Shown here one piece after another: positions 25,536-35,487 of a stretch of 57,318 bases of DNA. Position 1 is the stretch's first letter, and every line of letters starts with the position of its first letter. The stretch lies in assembly GCA_027483175.1 (NCBI GenBank), contig JAIXVE010000332.1, positions 1 to 57,318 on the forward strand, in the 5' to 3' direction. The position numbers and the translations under genes were made by a program. Under the pieces are notes generated by a model. It was not told the DNA's origin and ran no database searches. It saw nothing but the letters and a program-made list of their open reading frames with translations. Origin of the DNA: Verrucomicrobiaceae bacterium (GTDB lineage: Bacteria; Verrucomicrobiota; Verrucomicrobiia; Verrucomicrobiales; V1-33).

Positions 25536-28500
25536 TCAGGGCTGCGCAGACACCTTCAGACGGACAATGTCCGAGATGTCACCGACCGTCGCACCTTCGG
25601 TCCGGAACGAATGCCATTCCCAATCCGCTCCCAGCGCCGGCAGCGTCAATGTCGCACGCACCGCAGCAGAGTCCGTCGCATTCAACTCCGTCACCCCAAC
25701 CTCACCCCACGCCGTCACGTCGTTCGCCGCTTCGACCGAGTACACCACGTTGTCGCGCACCGCATTCTGACGGTTCCCGCTCGCCGCAAAGGTCGCCCCC
25801 TTGCGCGTCGCCACCGTGATCGTCAGCGCCTGCTGGCCGCCAACCGTGTTCACATTGCCGTACGCACGCGCCACCGACCCGCCAGACTTCGGATCGCTGT
25901 TCGTCGCAAACTCAAGCAGGTTGATCACGCCGTCACCGTCGTCATCCCCACCCTTGCCGCCCGTCACCCCAAGCGCCGAAGCCCACGCGTTGAACGGATC
26001 ACCAGTCCCGGCAATCACCCGGATCGTCCCGTCCGTCGCAAACTGCGCCGTGTCCCACGTCAGCCCTGCTCCCAGCGCCGCACCCGAGAAGTCAAACGCC
26101 GTCGCCCCAGTAATGCCTGACGCATCCGCCAGATCAAACACGTCGCCCAGCACCGGCGTATAACCCACAAGGCTCACCCGGACCGTCCCCGCGGCATTCA
26201 ATACACCCGTCACCGCCAGCTTGTCCGACGCCCCGGCTCCGTAGATCTCAGCCGCATAGCTCGATCCCGATGCCAGCGTCAGGTTCCCACCAAAGCTCAA
26301 CGTCGCCGCACCACTGCCAGGAGCAATCGTACCGCCCGCATTCACCACCGCAGCCGCCGTCGCACTGCCGGTCCCGGACAATGTCCCACCGGAATTCACC
26401 GTCACCGGACTCGCCGCCAGCGAACCACCCAACTCCAGCACCCCGGCATTCACCGTCGTCGCTCCAGTGTAACTGTGCGGCGCACCACCACCCAGCAGCA
26501 GTGTGCCAGCACCAGCCTTCACAAGGCTCCCAACACCGCTGCCGAAGTCAGCCGATTGATTCCGCAGCACCGTGTCAATCACCAGATCCGCCGCAAAACT
26601 CCCAGTCGCATCCGCAACCGTGAACACCGTCGCCGCATCAAGGTGATTCGCCTTCCCGTTCGTGCTCGTGATGAACGATGGCCCGGATCCACCCGCCGTC
26701 ACCGCTCCCTTGAACTGGTACCCTTCATAACCACCACTGTCAGATGCCGATTGCGTCAGCGTCGCACCATTCAGCGTGATCGCCCCAATCGTGTTGTACC
26801 GGGTCGCACTCACCGTCCCGCCATTCACCACCAGCGATGGCAGGTTCGCGTTGCCTACTCCATTCCCGAACACGTTGTTGATGCTGAACCGAACCTCCGC
26901 ACCACTGCCAACCGTGATCACTCGGCCCGCCGTGTTGTTGCTGCCCAGCGCGCCGTTCTGCCCAGTCACATCCACCAGGCCTTCGTTCACCGCCACCGAT
27001 CCAGTGTAAGTGCTCGCACCGTTCGCCAGCGTCAGCGACCCGAACCCATTCTTCACCAGCGACATCGCTCCCGTCACCTGACCCGCATAAGATGTGCTGA
27101 TCCCCTGATTGATCGTCAGGGTCGCCGGCGTCGCCGAGGTGATCGACTTGCTGTTCGCGTTCGTCCCCGTCGCCGGATTCGATTGCAGGCTGCCCACGGT
27201 CTGGTTGAACCCGTTCAGATTCAGCACCGCCGTGTTCGTGTCGTTCTGACCCATGATCAGCGTCAGCGCCGACGGCAGCACATTCGCCGCCCCCATTCGC
27301 AGTGTCCCCACCGCCACCACACTGGTCGCCCAGTTGTTGCCAGTCGAGTTGATCGTCCACGTGCCCGCATCCGTCTTGCTCACCGTTCCCAGCGGCAGAT
27401 TGATGTTCCCATTCACCGTCCCCGTACCAGCACCGCCACGGAGGAAGAACACGCTCGTCGCCGCCCCGAAACCGGACGCACCCTCAGTCACCGGTCCATT
27501 GATCGTGATGGAATCATTCACGCTCGTGCTGAACTGCACGATCGAATCCCCATTCACCTGCACCGGCCCGTTGATCGCTCCACCACCAGCCGACCCCGTC
27601 ACCTGCGTCCGATAGGACGTCGCCCCGAGGATCTGACTGTTGAACACCAGCGTCGCCGTCGCCGGCACGTTGAATCCAGCAAGATCCAGCGTCGTCGCCG
27701 CCCCCGCCGCACCGGTCGTCGGAGTCGCAAACGTCACCGTCCCGCCATTGATCGCCGCACTGCTCGCCAAGCGCACCGTCGTCAGACCGCCACCAGCAGA
27801 GTTCACATTAGTGTTCCCGCTGAACCCGCTCGCCGCCGTCACCGGCGACCCAAGCACAAAGGTCGGCGCTCCAGCTCCAGCACTGCCCAGCGTCAGATCC
27901 CCAGCACCAGACAGATTCCCCGGCAGGCTCACCGTCTGCGCCGCCGCATTCGTCAGCACAATGCTTCCACCACCAGCCCCGATCTCAATGTCACGAGTCG
28001 CCAGCAGATCCGCCGCCGCAGTGAAGTTCAATCGGCCACCACCACTCAGCGACACCCCGTTGCCCGGAGCACCGCTCCCAAGGCTCGTCGCCGCCGCCAG
28101 TGACACCGTGCCGCCGCTGATCGCCGTCGGCCCGTCATGCAGGTTCGGCCCAGCCAGCGTCAAAGTCGACGCGCCAGACTTCGAAATCCCCACCGCCCCA
28201 CTCAACTGATTGCCCGCACTCGACGTCAGGGTGTAATTCGTCGTCGCCGCGTTGAACAGCACCGCCAGCGGACTCGGCGTCCCCGCAATCGTCACCGCAG
28301 GATTCGCCGCCCCATCCGGGAAGACCACCGCGTCCGCATTGAAGAACAACTCAGCCCCATTCGGCGGGGCCGTGTCCGCCCAGTTCGCGGTGTTACGCAC
28401 GTTCCACACACCGCTCACCGCCCCCGTCCACGCCAGCGTCTTGCCAGGCGCAATGTTCAAGGTCACCGCGCTCCCCGTATCCGCCACCACCGGCGCATTC

Positions 28501-31500
28501 CGGAAGTCCGCCGCGCCAGCCACGTTCAACGTGCCCGCACCAACCCGCCCACTATAACTGAACACCGTCCACGGCCCCAGCCCGGCAGGAATCGCCGTCA
28601 GCGCAATCGTATTGTCGTTATTCAGTGTCACCGTCCCGGCATTCAACCCGCCCGGCGTGTTCGGATTGATATACAGCGTGCCGCCATTCAGGTTCAGAAA
28701 CGGCGTGCTGAACTCGCCAGCCAGCGTCGCCCCCGCTCCAACCGTCACCGACACCGGCGCAGAACCTGCCGGAAGCTCCAGCCGTCCCGCCACCACTTCC
28801 ACCGGCCCACTGATGCCTGCCCCGCTGCCCGTCAGCACCGTCGTCCCGGCACCCGTCTTCGCAATCTTCGTCCCGCCAGTCGAACTGATCACCGGCGTCA
28901 CCCGCTGCACCCCTGCCGTGCTGAACGTCACCGTCCCGCCACCACCAAAGGCCAGCGCCCCGGTGCCAGCAATCCCCTTCGTCAGAATGAACGAATTGCC
29001 CGCTCCATTCGTGTCCAGCGTCGATCCCGCTCCGCCCACCGTCAGATCCACATCCACCGGAATCGCCAGCGACGCACCAGTTCCCGTACCGGTCCCCGTG
29101 TTGTCCACACGCAGTGTCCCGCCGTTGAACGCCATCGCCGTCGACGTGTTCCGCCCCAGAATCCCCCACGTGCTCCGCACATTCAGCGTCCCGCCATTCA
29201 GGTTATAACGGTCAATACCATCCGGCATGTTCGCGCCAGCTCCCGTGTTCCCACGGTTGTCCAGCACAATCCAGTTCGTCGTCACCGTCCCGGCATTCTG
29301 ATTGAAAATGCCAGTCCCATCCACCCCAAGGTACATCCCTCCACCCACAATCGTCTGCGGATTCGTCGCATTGATGTTGTTGTCCCCCGTCGTCCCGTTG
29401 CCGCCCGCCGCAGCCGTCGATGGCGTCAGAAACGGAGAATCACCCGTCATCGTCAGCGTCCCGCCATTCATGTTGTACACCGACGTCTCCGTCCCGAAGT
29501 GCCCAAGCCTGAACTGGTCCGCCACCACCACCGTCGTCCCCGGAGCTTGATTCACCACCCCACTGCTGTTTGCAGCCTGTCCAGTCGTGAAATAACCCGT
29601 GCTGATCGTCGCCCCGGGATTCAAATTCAGCGTCGCTCCATTCGCCACAGCCACCGTCAATTGCCCGGACGTGTGCGTCCCCGTGAAGTTCGTCACAGAA
29701 TTCGCACGCGACTGACCCACCCGGATGAATCCACCCGACAACGTCGTCCCACCACCCAGCGTGATCGGATTCCCGTTGTCGTTGAACCCAGCCCCAAGGC
29801 AGTCAAGATCCACAAACGTCCGCGTCACGTTGGCACCACCACCGATAATGTCCTGACCAGGCAGCAGCGTGTACCCATTGCTCCGGTCAAACCCGATGAT
29901 CCCGTTCGCGCCGTCCCCGTTCACGAAGACATCCCCAGTCCCCAGCGTCCCGGACGTCCCGCCATTCCCAATGTTCAAACGAAGGCTCGGCACCCCCGCC
30001 GTCTGCGTGTTCTGTCCGCCAATCGTCGTCGTTCCATACGAATTGGCACCAGTGAACACCAGCGTGTAGCTCGTGTTGTAGTTGGTCACGTTCGCCTCGA
30101 GGTCACCCCCCGAAATCGAACCACTCACCGTCCCCGTCCCACCGTGCGCCCCAATCCGCGCCGAAGGCCCGTTGATCACCACCGGCCCAGCCCACGTCGC
30201 CCCCTCGATCCGCAGCGACCCGATCCATGCACTCGCGTCCTGGTACCCAATCCCCGTAATGCTGATCGGATTGTTGTAAGTCTGCCCAGCCGCATACAAT
30301 TGCGCGCCGTCCTGCACCTCAATCGCCGCCGTCCCCAGCGCCGCCGCCGCAGGCTGCTGCAACCGGTACGTCCCTCCCAGCGGTGACTCCAGCCGGATCG
30401 TCCCCGAAAACGCAGGGCTCGCACCAGAAAGAACCGCCGCCAGCGCCGTCGTGTTCGGCCCCACCGTCCGCGGATTGATCACCACAGTCCCGGCTCCCGA
30501 CAACACCCGGTTGAATGTGAAACCGAGATCATCTCGCGTCAGCCGCAGCGTCGCTCCCGACGCCACCGCCACCCCGGACGTCCCGCTCAACACCACGTTG
30601 CCAACCGCATCATGGTCCAATTCCAGCGTCCCAGCGCTCAACGCCACCGGGCCCGTGAACGAGTTTGCATTTGTCAGCGTCACCTTCCCGGATCCGCTCT
30701 TCACCAGATCCCCAGGCCCAGCAAACCCAGATCCACTGATGCTATAGTCGGTCCCCGTCCCATTCGTGAAGTTGATCCGCGCCGCATTCACCGTCGCCCC
30801 AACCGACACCACTGTGTTCACCGGACCATCCGGGAACGTCACCTCGTCCCCCTGACGGAACGCCGCTGGCGTCCCGCTCACCGCCAGATTCCAGTTGTTC
30901 GAAAACTCATCCAAGTTCCCGTCAAACGCCCCCGTCCAGCGCAGCCCCTCATTCGCATTCACCCGCAGCGCAATCGCCGACCCGGTGTCCACCAGCGTCG
31001 CGTCCGCATGGCCAAACGGCTGCAGCAGAAAACCTCCCAGCCCCGGACTCGCACCCCCATAGTTCATCAGCGGATACGTCCCCGGCGCTAGAATCCCCGC
31101 ATTCTGCAGGATGTTCACATTCGTTCCATTCGCCACCAGCGTCCCAGCCGTGATCGTGTCCACCGCCGCAGGACCAGCCTTGAAACTCACCGCCGTCCCT
31201 GGATCCAACGTCAGCGACGTCGCCGTCGCACTGCCGCCAGCATTGAATCGACCCACCGCCAGTGTCCCCGAATTGACGATCAATTGCCCCTGCACCTGCG
31301 CCCCATTCAGACTCAATGTCCCAAAACCAGTCTTCGTCAGCCCGCCCGGCGCATTCACCGTCGCCGTCGTGATCGTCAAATCATCCGGCGCAGCAGAATC
31401 CGCCACATTCAAAAATCCTGGCAGCGGCCCGAACGACAGGGTCCCGCCCGCCGTCGCATTGATCGCATGCGGCGCATTCCCAGTCCCCGTGTTCAACGTG

Positions 31501-32597
31501 TTGATCGTCCCACCAAAACCGCCGTCCACCGTCAGCGTCCGCGCCCCGAGACTCACCGTCCCAGTCAACGCACTGTTCGCCCCAGCATTGCCGAAGTTGA
31601 TCCCCGCCAGCATCTGATCAAACCCGTTCAGATCCAGCGTGCAGTTCTCAGATCCACCCAGTTGCACCGTCGCCAGCGACGAAATCCCGTTCGTCGCCCC
31701 TGCCACCACCGTCCCAGACGCCACCAGCGAAGTATACCCAGTCCCGCCACCCGCATAAATCACCCGGCCAGCCCGCTGCGCCACCACCACACTCGATGTA
31801 ATCGGACCACCAAGGAACAACTCGCTCCCGGAGGACACAAGGTGCCCGCCGTTCGTCGCATTCCCATTGATCGTGATCGGCCCGTTCACCGACGCACGGC
31901 CCGTCCCCGCCGACTGCACCAAACCATTCCCCACCGCCGGAGCACCGCCATTGATCACAATCGGATTCGTGATCGTCACCCCGCCGTTCACCACCAACCG
32001 GTTCGCAATGCCCGTATTCGTAGCCGGCTGAATCGTGATCGTATTCGCCCCCGCCGCTGTGTTGTTGTTCAACTGAAGAATCCCGCCCGTCAGCGTGATC
32101 CCGCCACTCAGCGTGTTCGCCGCACCCAGCACCAGCGTGCCCCCCACCGTCCCAGTCGCCGCCGACGAAACCGTCAACCCGTCATTCCCAGCCAGCACCG
32201 CGCCAATCGTCGCCGTCCGGTTCAGCACCGCAATCGACGCCGTCCCGCTCGCCACATCCAGAGTCAGCGGTCCCGCCGTCCCAGTGTTCAGAATCCAGTC
32301 ATTGCTCGCAGTCGTCGCATCCTGAAACCGCAGGGTTCCCACCGTCCGCGCCCCATCAAGCGTCACCGTCGCGTTCGCCGTGATGTTCAACGTCCCGAAA
32401 TCAGCGATCGCTCCAACGCCCGCAGCCACCGTGCTCGCTGACCAGTTCCCCACCGTCGGCCACGAACCCCCAGCAAGGTTGGTCCACGTCCCATTCGTCT
32501 GCGCATGCACTTGTTGGTGCGGCCATGCCGCAATCAGCGGGGCGATCAGCAGGAACAGTCGGGACGGAAGAAAACGAAAGAGCGGACGGCGTTTCAT
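25536..32597 (-). CDS. Giant autotransporter-associated beta-strand repeat protein, 2353 residues
   Basis: The ATG at 32597 starts MKRRPLFRFLPSRLFLLIAP followed by LIAAWPHQQVHAQ, a signal peptide; the frame open further upstream lacks one and is rejected. The body consists of many imperfect beta-helix repeats with the G-x-L-x-K-x-G-x-G-x-x-x-L-x-G/N pattern, such as GDLVKSGSGKVTLTNANSFT, GLTKTGFGTLSLNG and GSLVKAGAGTLLLGGGAPHS. This is the autotransporter-associated beta-strand repeat. The end carries GDDDGDGVINLLEFATNSDP, a calcium-binding-type motif common near the ends of verrucomicrobial exported proteins, then a beta-rich tail. No membrane beta-barrel follows, so it is not a classical type V autotransporter. 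Probably an extracellular fibre or adhesin; function unknown. Its own terminator lies at 25477-25515. Confidence 0.88.
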   Translation of the reverse strand: MKRRPLFRFLPSRLFLLIAPLIAAWPHQQVHAQTNGTWTNLAGGSWPTVGNWSASTVAAGVGAIADFGTLNITANATVTLDGARTVGTLRFQDATTASNDWILNTGTAGPLTLDVASGTASIAVLNRTATIGAVLAGNDGLTVSSAATGTVGGTLVLGAANTLSGGITLTGGILQLNNNTAAGANTITIQPATNTGIANRLVVNGGVTITNPIVINGGAPAVGNGLVQSAGTGRASVNGPITINGNATNGGHLVSSGSELFLGGPITSSVVVAQRAGRVIYAGGGTGYTSLVASGTVVAGATNGISSLATVQLGGSENCTLDLNGFDQMLAGINFGNAGANSALTGTVSLGARTLTVDGGFGGTINTLNTGTGNAPHAINATAGGTLSFGPLPGFLNVADSAAPDDLTITTATVNAPGGLTKTGFGTLSLNGAQVQGQLIVNSGTLAVGRFNAGGSATATSLTLDPGTAVSFKAGPAAVDTITAGTLVANGTNVNILQNAGILAPGTYPLMNYGGASPGLGGFLLQPFGHADATLVDTGSAIALRVNANEGLRWTGAFDGNLDEFSNNWNLAVSGTPAAFRQGDEVTFPDGPVNTVVSVGATVNAARINFTNGTGTDYSISGSGFAGPGDLVKSGSGKVTLTNANSFTGPVALSAGTLELDHDAVGNVVLSGTSGVAVASGATLRLTRDDLGFTFNRVLSGAGTVVINPRTVGPNTTALAAVLSGASPAFSGTIRLESPLGGTYRLQQPAAAALGTAAIEVQDGAQLYAAGQTYNNPISITGIGYQDASAWIGSLRIEGATWAGPVVINGPSARIGAHGGTGTVSGSISGGDLEANVTNYNTSYTLVFTGANSYGTTTIGGQNTQTAGVPSLRLNIGNGGTSGTLGTGDVFVNGDGANGIIGFDRSNGYTLLPGQDIIGGGANVTRTFVDLDCLGAGFNDNGNPITLGGGTTLSGGFIRVGQSRANSVTNFTGTHTSGQLTVAVANGATLNLNPGATISTGYFTTGQAANSSGVVNQAPGTTVVVADQFRLGHFGTETSVYNMNGGTLTMTGDSPFLTPSTAAAGGNGTTGDNNINATNPQTIVGGGMYLGVDGTGIFNQNAGTVTTNWIVLDNRGNTGAGANMPDGIDRYNLNGGTLNVRSTWGILGRNTSTAMAFNGGTLRVDNTGTGTGTGASLAIPVDVDLTVGGAGSTLDTNGAGNSFILTKGIAGTGALAFGGGGTVTFSTAGVQRVTPVISSTGGTKIAKTGAGTTVLTGSGAGISGPVEVVAGRLELPAGSAPVSVTVGAGATLAGEFSTPFLNLNGGTLYINPNTPGGLNAGTVTLNNDNTIALTAIPAGLGPWTVFSYSGRVGAGTLNVAGAADFRNAPVVADTGSAVTLNIAPGKTLAWTGAVSGVWNVRNTANWADTAPPNGAELFFNADAVVFPDGAANPAVTIAGTPSPLAVLFNAATTNYTLTSSAGNQLSGAVGISKSGASTLTLAGPNLHDGPTAISGGTVSLAAATSLGSGAPGNGVSLSGGGRLNFTAAADLLATRDIEIGAGGGSIVLTNAAAQTVSLPGNLSGAGDLTLGSAGAGAPTFVLGSPVTAASGFSGNTNVNSAGGGLTTVRLASSAAINGGTVTFATPTTGAAGAATTLDLAGFNVPATATLVFNSQILGATSYRTQVTGSAGGGAINGPVQVNGDSIVQFSTSVNDSITINGPVTEGASGFGAATSVFFLRGGAGTGTVNGNINLPLGTVSKTDAGTWTINSTGNNWATSVVAVGTLRMGAANVLPSALTLIMGQNDTNTAVLNLNGFNQTVGSLQSNPATGTNANSKSITSATPATLTINQGISTSYAGQVTGAMSLVKNGFGSLTLANGASTYTGSVAVNEGLVDVTGQNGALGSNNTAGRVITVGSGAEVRFSINNVFGNGVGNANLPSLVVNGGTVSATRYNTIGAITLNGATLTQSASDSGGYEGYQFKGAVTAGGSGPSFITSTNGKANHLDAATVFTVADATGSFAADLVIDTVLRNQSADFGSGVGSLVKAGAGTLLLGGGAPHSYTGATTVNAGVLELGGSLAASPVTVNSGGTLSGTGSATAAAVVNAGGTIAPGSGAATLSFGGNLTLASGSSYAAEIYGAGASDKLAVTGVLNAAGTVRVSLVGYTPVLGDVFDLADASGITGATAFDFSGAALGAGLTWDTAQFATDGTIRVIAGTGDPFNAWASALGVTGGKGGDDDGDGVINLLEFATNSDPKSGGSVARAYGNVNTVGGQQALTITVATRKGATFAASGNRQNAVRDNVVYSVEAANDVTAWGEVGVTELNATDSAAVRATLTLPALGADWEWHSFRTEGATVGDISDIVRLKVSAQP

Positions 32598-32775
32598 ATG
32601 GCGCTTCGGGGGGCTATGTTGGATGTTTGGGGGAGGGGCAGGCCAGGCTTTCACCCGGTTTCCTGCAATAAAACGCGTGATACTTTCATGCGGGCGCAAT
32701 CTTGGCAAGCCCATCAGCACAAGTTTTCGTGAATTTTCGTTATCTCTCCGCCCCCCAACCTGACACGCTACCCCC

Positions 32776-33813
32776 ATGAAGCGCGCCCTCCTCACCGGAT
32801 TCCTCTCCCTCGCCACCCTCCCCAGCGCGCGCTCCCAATCCCCTCAATCCTCCCCCGCCCCCCAATCCGCCGTCGGCCAATCCTTCACCGGCCGCGACTC
32901 CCTCGCCCCTCCCCCGGACGCCAACCCGGACGCCACCAGCTGTCTCTCCCACCTGCTCTGGCCCCCCTCCAGCTTCCCAATCATCACCGAATCCACCGGA
33001 AACCAGCACGGCGACTTCCTCATCCGCTTCCCCAGCCCCGCCCCTTCCGGCGATGCCGTCAACGACCGCGTCGCCCTCGAATGGTACCAGGCTCGCAACA
33101 CCGACGGCAACGTCCTCAAAGCCCCCGCCGTCGTCATCGTCCACGAATCCGGTCGCGGCATGGCCGCCGCCCGCACCATCGCCCGCGGGCTCCGCTCCCG
33201 CAACCTCCACACCTTCGTCATCCACCTCCCAGGCTACGGCGCCCGCACGTCCGTCAGCTCCACCGACATCAGCCGTCTCCTCCCCGCCATGCAGCAGGCC
33301 GTCGCCGACGTCCGCCGCGCCCGCGACGCCGTCGCCGCTCTCCCTCAAGTCGATGCCTCCCTCATCGGCCTCCAGGGCACCAGCCTCGGCGGCTTCATCA
33401 CCGCCACCGTCGCCGGCCTCGACCACGCCTACCAGCGCACCTTCATCTTCCTCGCCGGCGGTCAAATCGCCGAGGTCCTCATCCACGGCACCCGCGACGC
33501 CGCAGGCATCCGCAACCGTCTCGCCGCCGCAGGCATCGACTCCTCTCAAATCCGCTCGCTCTCCCTCGCCGTCGAACCCATGCGCCTCGCCCACCGCATC
33601 AACCCAGCCACCACATGGCTCTTCTCCGGAAAATTCGACGAGGTCGTCCCTCCCCGCTGCTCCCTCGCCTTCGCCACCGCCGCCAGTCTACCCCCCGACC
33701 ACCACCGCCAGTTGCCCGTCGGCCACTACTCCGCCGCCCTCCTCCTCCCTATCATCCTCCAGCAGATCGGCGACCTCATGGCCCCCACGCCACCACCACA
33801 GAAATCCCCCTGA
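32776..33813 (+). CDS. Exported alpha/beta hydrolase
   Basis: 345 residues, signal peptide MKRALLTGFLSLATLPSARS. The alpha/beta-hydrolase fold is visible: APAVVIVHESGRG (oxyanion strand), nucleophile elbow GTSLGG with Ser203, acid Asp288 in FSGKFDEVVPP, and catalytic His317 in PVGHYSA. The strand and helix order between these is normal. Substrate is unknown; the family contains esterases and acyl-hydrolases. The gene is divergent from the giant repeat protein, with 178 bp between the start codons, and convergent with the membrane protein at 33838. Confidence 0.8.
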   Translation: MKRALLTGFLSLATLPSARSQSPQSSPAPQSAVGQSFTGRDSLAPPPDANPDATSCLSHLLWPPSSFPIITESTGNQHGDFLIRFPSPAPSGDAVNDRVALEWYQARNTDGNVLKAPAVVIVHESGRGMAAARTIARGLRSRNLHTFVIHLPGYGARTSVSSTDISRLLPAMQQAVADVRRARDAVAALPQVDASLIGLQGTSLGGFITATVAGLDHAYQRTFIFLAGGQIAEVLIHGTRDAAGIRNRLAAAGIDSSQIRSLSLAVEPMRLAHRINPATTWLFSGKFDEVVPPRCSLAFATAASLPPDHHRQLPVGHYSAALLLPIILQQIGDLMAPTPPPQKSP

Positions 33814-33837
33814 TCCCCCTCTCTCACTCCCAATCTC

Positions 33838-34560
33838 TCAATCCCCCTGCCCGCTCCACGGCTCCTCCCCGCACGCCCCCGCATCCCCCGCCGCCGTTAC
33901 CGTCATCTCCCGCCGGATCACCGAGGTCTCCCTCTCAAACGCATCCAGCAACCCCTGCACCCGGTCCCGCTGCGTCACCATCGCAATCACCAGATACTGC
34001 GCCAGCGCCGCCCCGTAACAACACCACCCCACCGTGTTCGCCGTCGACCCCGGCTGGCCGCCCCACACCACCGCCATGATCGCCAGCACCGGCGACGACC
34101 GCCGCAGATGCAGGCACAAAAACCCGCGCACCAGCTCGCGCCGCAAACACCACGCCCGCACCCAGCCCTCCCGCGTCGTCAGCTTCACCTTCGGCGGCCC
34201 CCGATGCAGCAATCCAAACAAATCCTGGTCCGGCATGCTCTCAATCACCCCAACCGCCAGCAGCAACCTCAATAGCAAGGTCTGCCAAATCTGATTCTCA
34301 TCCCCCACCCGGTGCCACGGCAACCACCCGAACAACACATCTTCCAGATTCGCCGTCGCCGCCAAAAGCAGCACCGCCCCCCGAAACCACATCTCCAGAT
34401 CCCTCTCCAGCTCCGCATCCGACGTCTGCACCCGCAGCACCCGCCTCAACAGAAACCGAAACAACGGAATCGCCACCAGCCCGCTCACCAGCCGCACCAG
34501 CGGCCGCAGCACAGGCTTGAACACAAGATCACTGAACAAACTGGAAAATACCGGTGGCAC
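33838..34560 (-). CDS. Conserved membrane protein of unknown function
   Basis: 240 residues from a GTG at 34560. Hydrophobic segments near the start (VLRPLVRLVSGLVAIPLFRF), about residues 60-80 (WFRGAVLLLAATANLEDVLF), about 92-105 (LLLRLLLAVGVIES) and about 155-195 (SPVLAIMAVVWGG, CCYGAALAQYLVIAM) indicate several membrane or amphipathic spans. Conserved-looking loops are ESMPDQDLFGLLHRGPPKVK and RRELVRGFLCLHLRRSSP. I recognise the type from Planctomycetes/Verrucomicrobia hypothetical proteins but no function is known. It starts 86 bp from the divergent transpeptidase-like gene. Confidence 0.6.
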   Translation of the reverse strand: MPPVFSSLFSDLVFKPVLRPLVRLVSGLVAIPLFRFLLRRVLRVQTSDAELERDLEMWFRGAVLLLAATANLEDVLFGWLPWHRVGDENQIWQTLLLRLLLAVGVIESMPDQDLFGLLHRGPPKVKLTTREGWVRAWCLRRELVRGFLCLHLRRSSPVLAIMAVVWGGQPGSTANTVGWCCYGAALAQYLVIAMVTQRDRVQGLLDAFERETSVIRREMTVTAAGDAGACGEEPWSGQGD

Positions 34561-34646
34561 TCAGCCGCCACTCTTCACCGCACTCACCCGCAATTGCGAG
34601 GCCAATCCTCGGTAGCACGCACCCACACTCCCGCCTTCTCTCTAAA

Positions 34647-35408
34647 ATGATGCCGCGCCGCTCCGCGCTCCTCCAACTCGCCTCTCTCGCCGCCCTCCCC
34701 GCCGCCTGCCGCACCCCCGCATCAGGCCCCACCCCTCGCATTCCCGACCGCACGCTCCAACTCATCGCCGTCTCCTCCCCGGACTGGCCCTCCACCACCG
34801 GAACCCTCCGCCGCTTCGCCCGACCCAACGCCTCCTCCCCATGGCAGCCCGTCGGCCCACCCATCCCCGTCTCCCTCGGCCGCCACGGCCTCCGCCCAGG
34901 CCGCGGGCTCTGGTCCCCAACCCACCTCTCCTCCATCCCGCCCAAACAAGAAGGCGACGGCTGCTCCCCGGCCGGTCTCTTCTCCCTCGGCACCGCCTTC
35001 GGCACCCACCCACCCCCAGGCCCTCCACTCTCATGGCCATGGGAACAAATGTCCGCCCACCACGCCGGCGTCGACGACCCCGCCTCCCCTCACTACAACC
35101 AGATCGTCGATCAGCGCCTCACCCCCAAAGACTGGAACAGCGCCGAAAACATGATCCCCGCATCCGGAGTCTACCGCTCTGGCCTCGTCGTCCACCACAA
35201 CCTCGACAACCTCCCCTCCGCTGGCTCCTGCATCTTCCTCCACATCTGGCAGCACCCCAACCACCCCACCGCCGGCTGCACCGCCATGACCGAACCCAAT
35301 CTCCACTCCCTCCTCCGCTGGCTCTCTCCCCCAGCCCACCCTCTCCTCCTCCAGCTCCCCCACCCCGCCTCCTCCTCATTCCCACCCGCAGGCATCCCCC
35401 TCACATAA
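34647..35408 (+). CDS. L,D-transpeptidase-like (YkuD-type) lipoprotein
   Basis: The ATG pair at 34647/34650 begins MMPRRSALLQLASLAALPAA with a cysteine next (about residue 21), a lipobox; the longer frame from 34554 is rejected. The active-site block is VHHNLDN, then GSCIFLHIWQHPNHPTAGCT with the nucleophile Cys211 and the His of FLHIW, matching the YkuD/ErfK pattern H-x(n)-GSCIFLH-x(n)-T-x-GC-x-x-M. Such enzymes cross-link or attach lipoprotein to peptidoglycan, or hydrolyse murein, at the cell wall. It is preceded by a divergent membrane protein gene and followed by rpoN after 79 bp. Confidence 0.8.
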   Translation: MMPRRSALLQLASLAALPAACRTPASGPTPRIPDRTLQLIAVSSPDWPSTTGTLRRFARPNASSPWQPVGPPIPVSLGRHGLRPGRGLWSPTHLSSIPPKQEGDGCSPAGLFSLGTAFGTHPPPGPPLSWPWEQMSAHHAGVDDPASPHYNQIVDQRLTPKDWNSAENMIPASGVYRSGLVVHHNLDNLPSAGSCIFLHIWQHPNHPTAGCTAMTEPNLHSLLRWLSPPAHPLLLQLPHPASSSFPPAGIPLT

Positions 35409-35487
35409 ATGTAAACACGATTGGTATGTTAAGTGCTTGCCTTTACTTGTTCACGGTGCATGACTGCGTCCAGCGCTCGGCGCCGCC

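Noticed and set aside
26475..30386. Several long plus-strand frames antisense to the giant repeat gene (for example 26475-28103, 28137-30386)
   Set aside because: Arg/His/Pro-rich translations typical of the reverse complement of a high-GC gene; no start context or domains.
32598..32816. Upstream extension of the giant repeat gene to 32816
   Set aside because: It overlaps the divergent hydrolase start and lacks a signal peptide, which begins exactly at 32597.
35420..35460. Sigma-54 promoter ahead of rpoN (TGG...TTGC)
   Set aside because: The spacing between the GG and GC elements is about four bases too long for a -24/-12 promoter.
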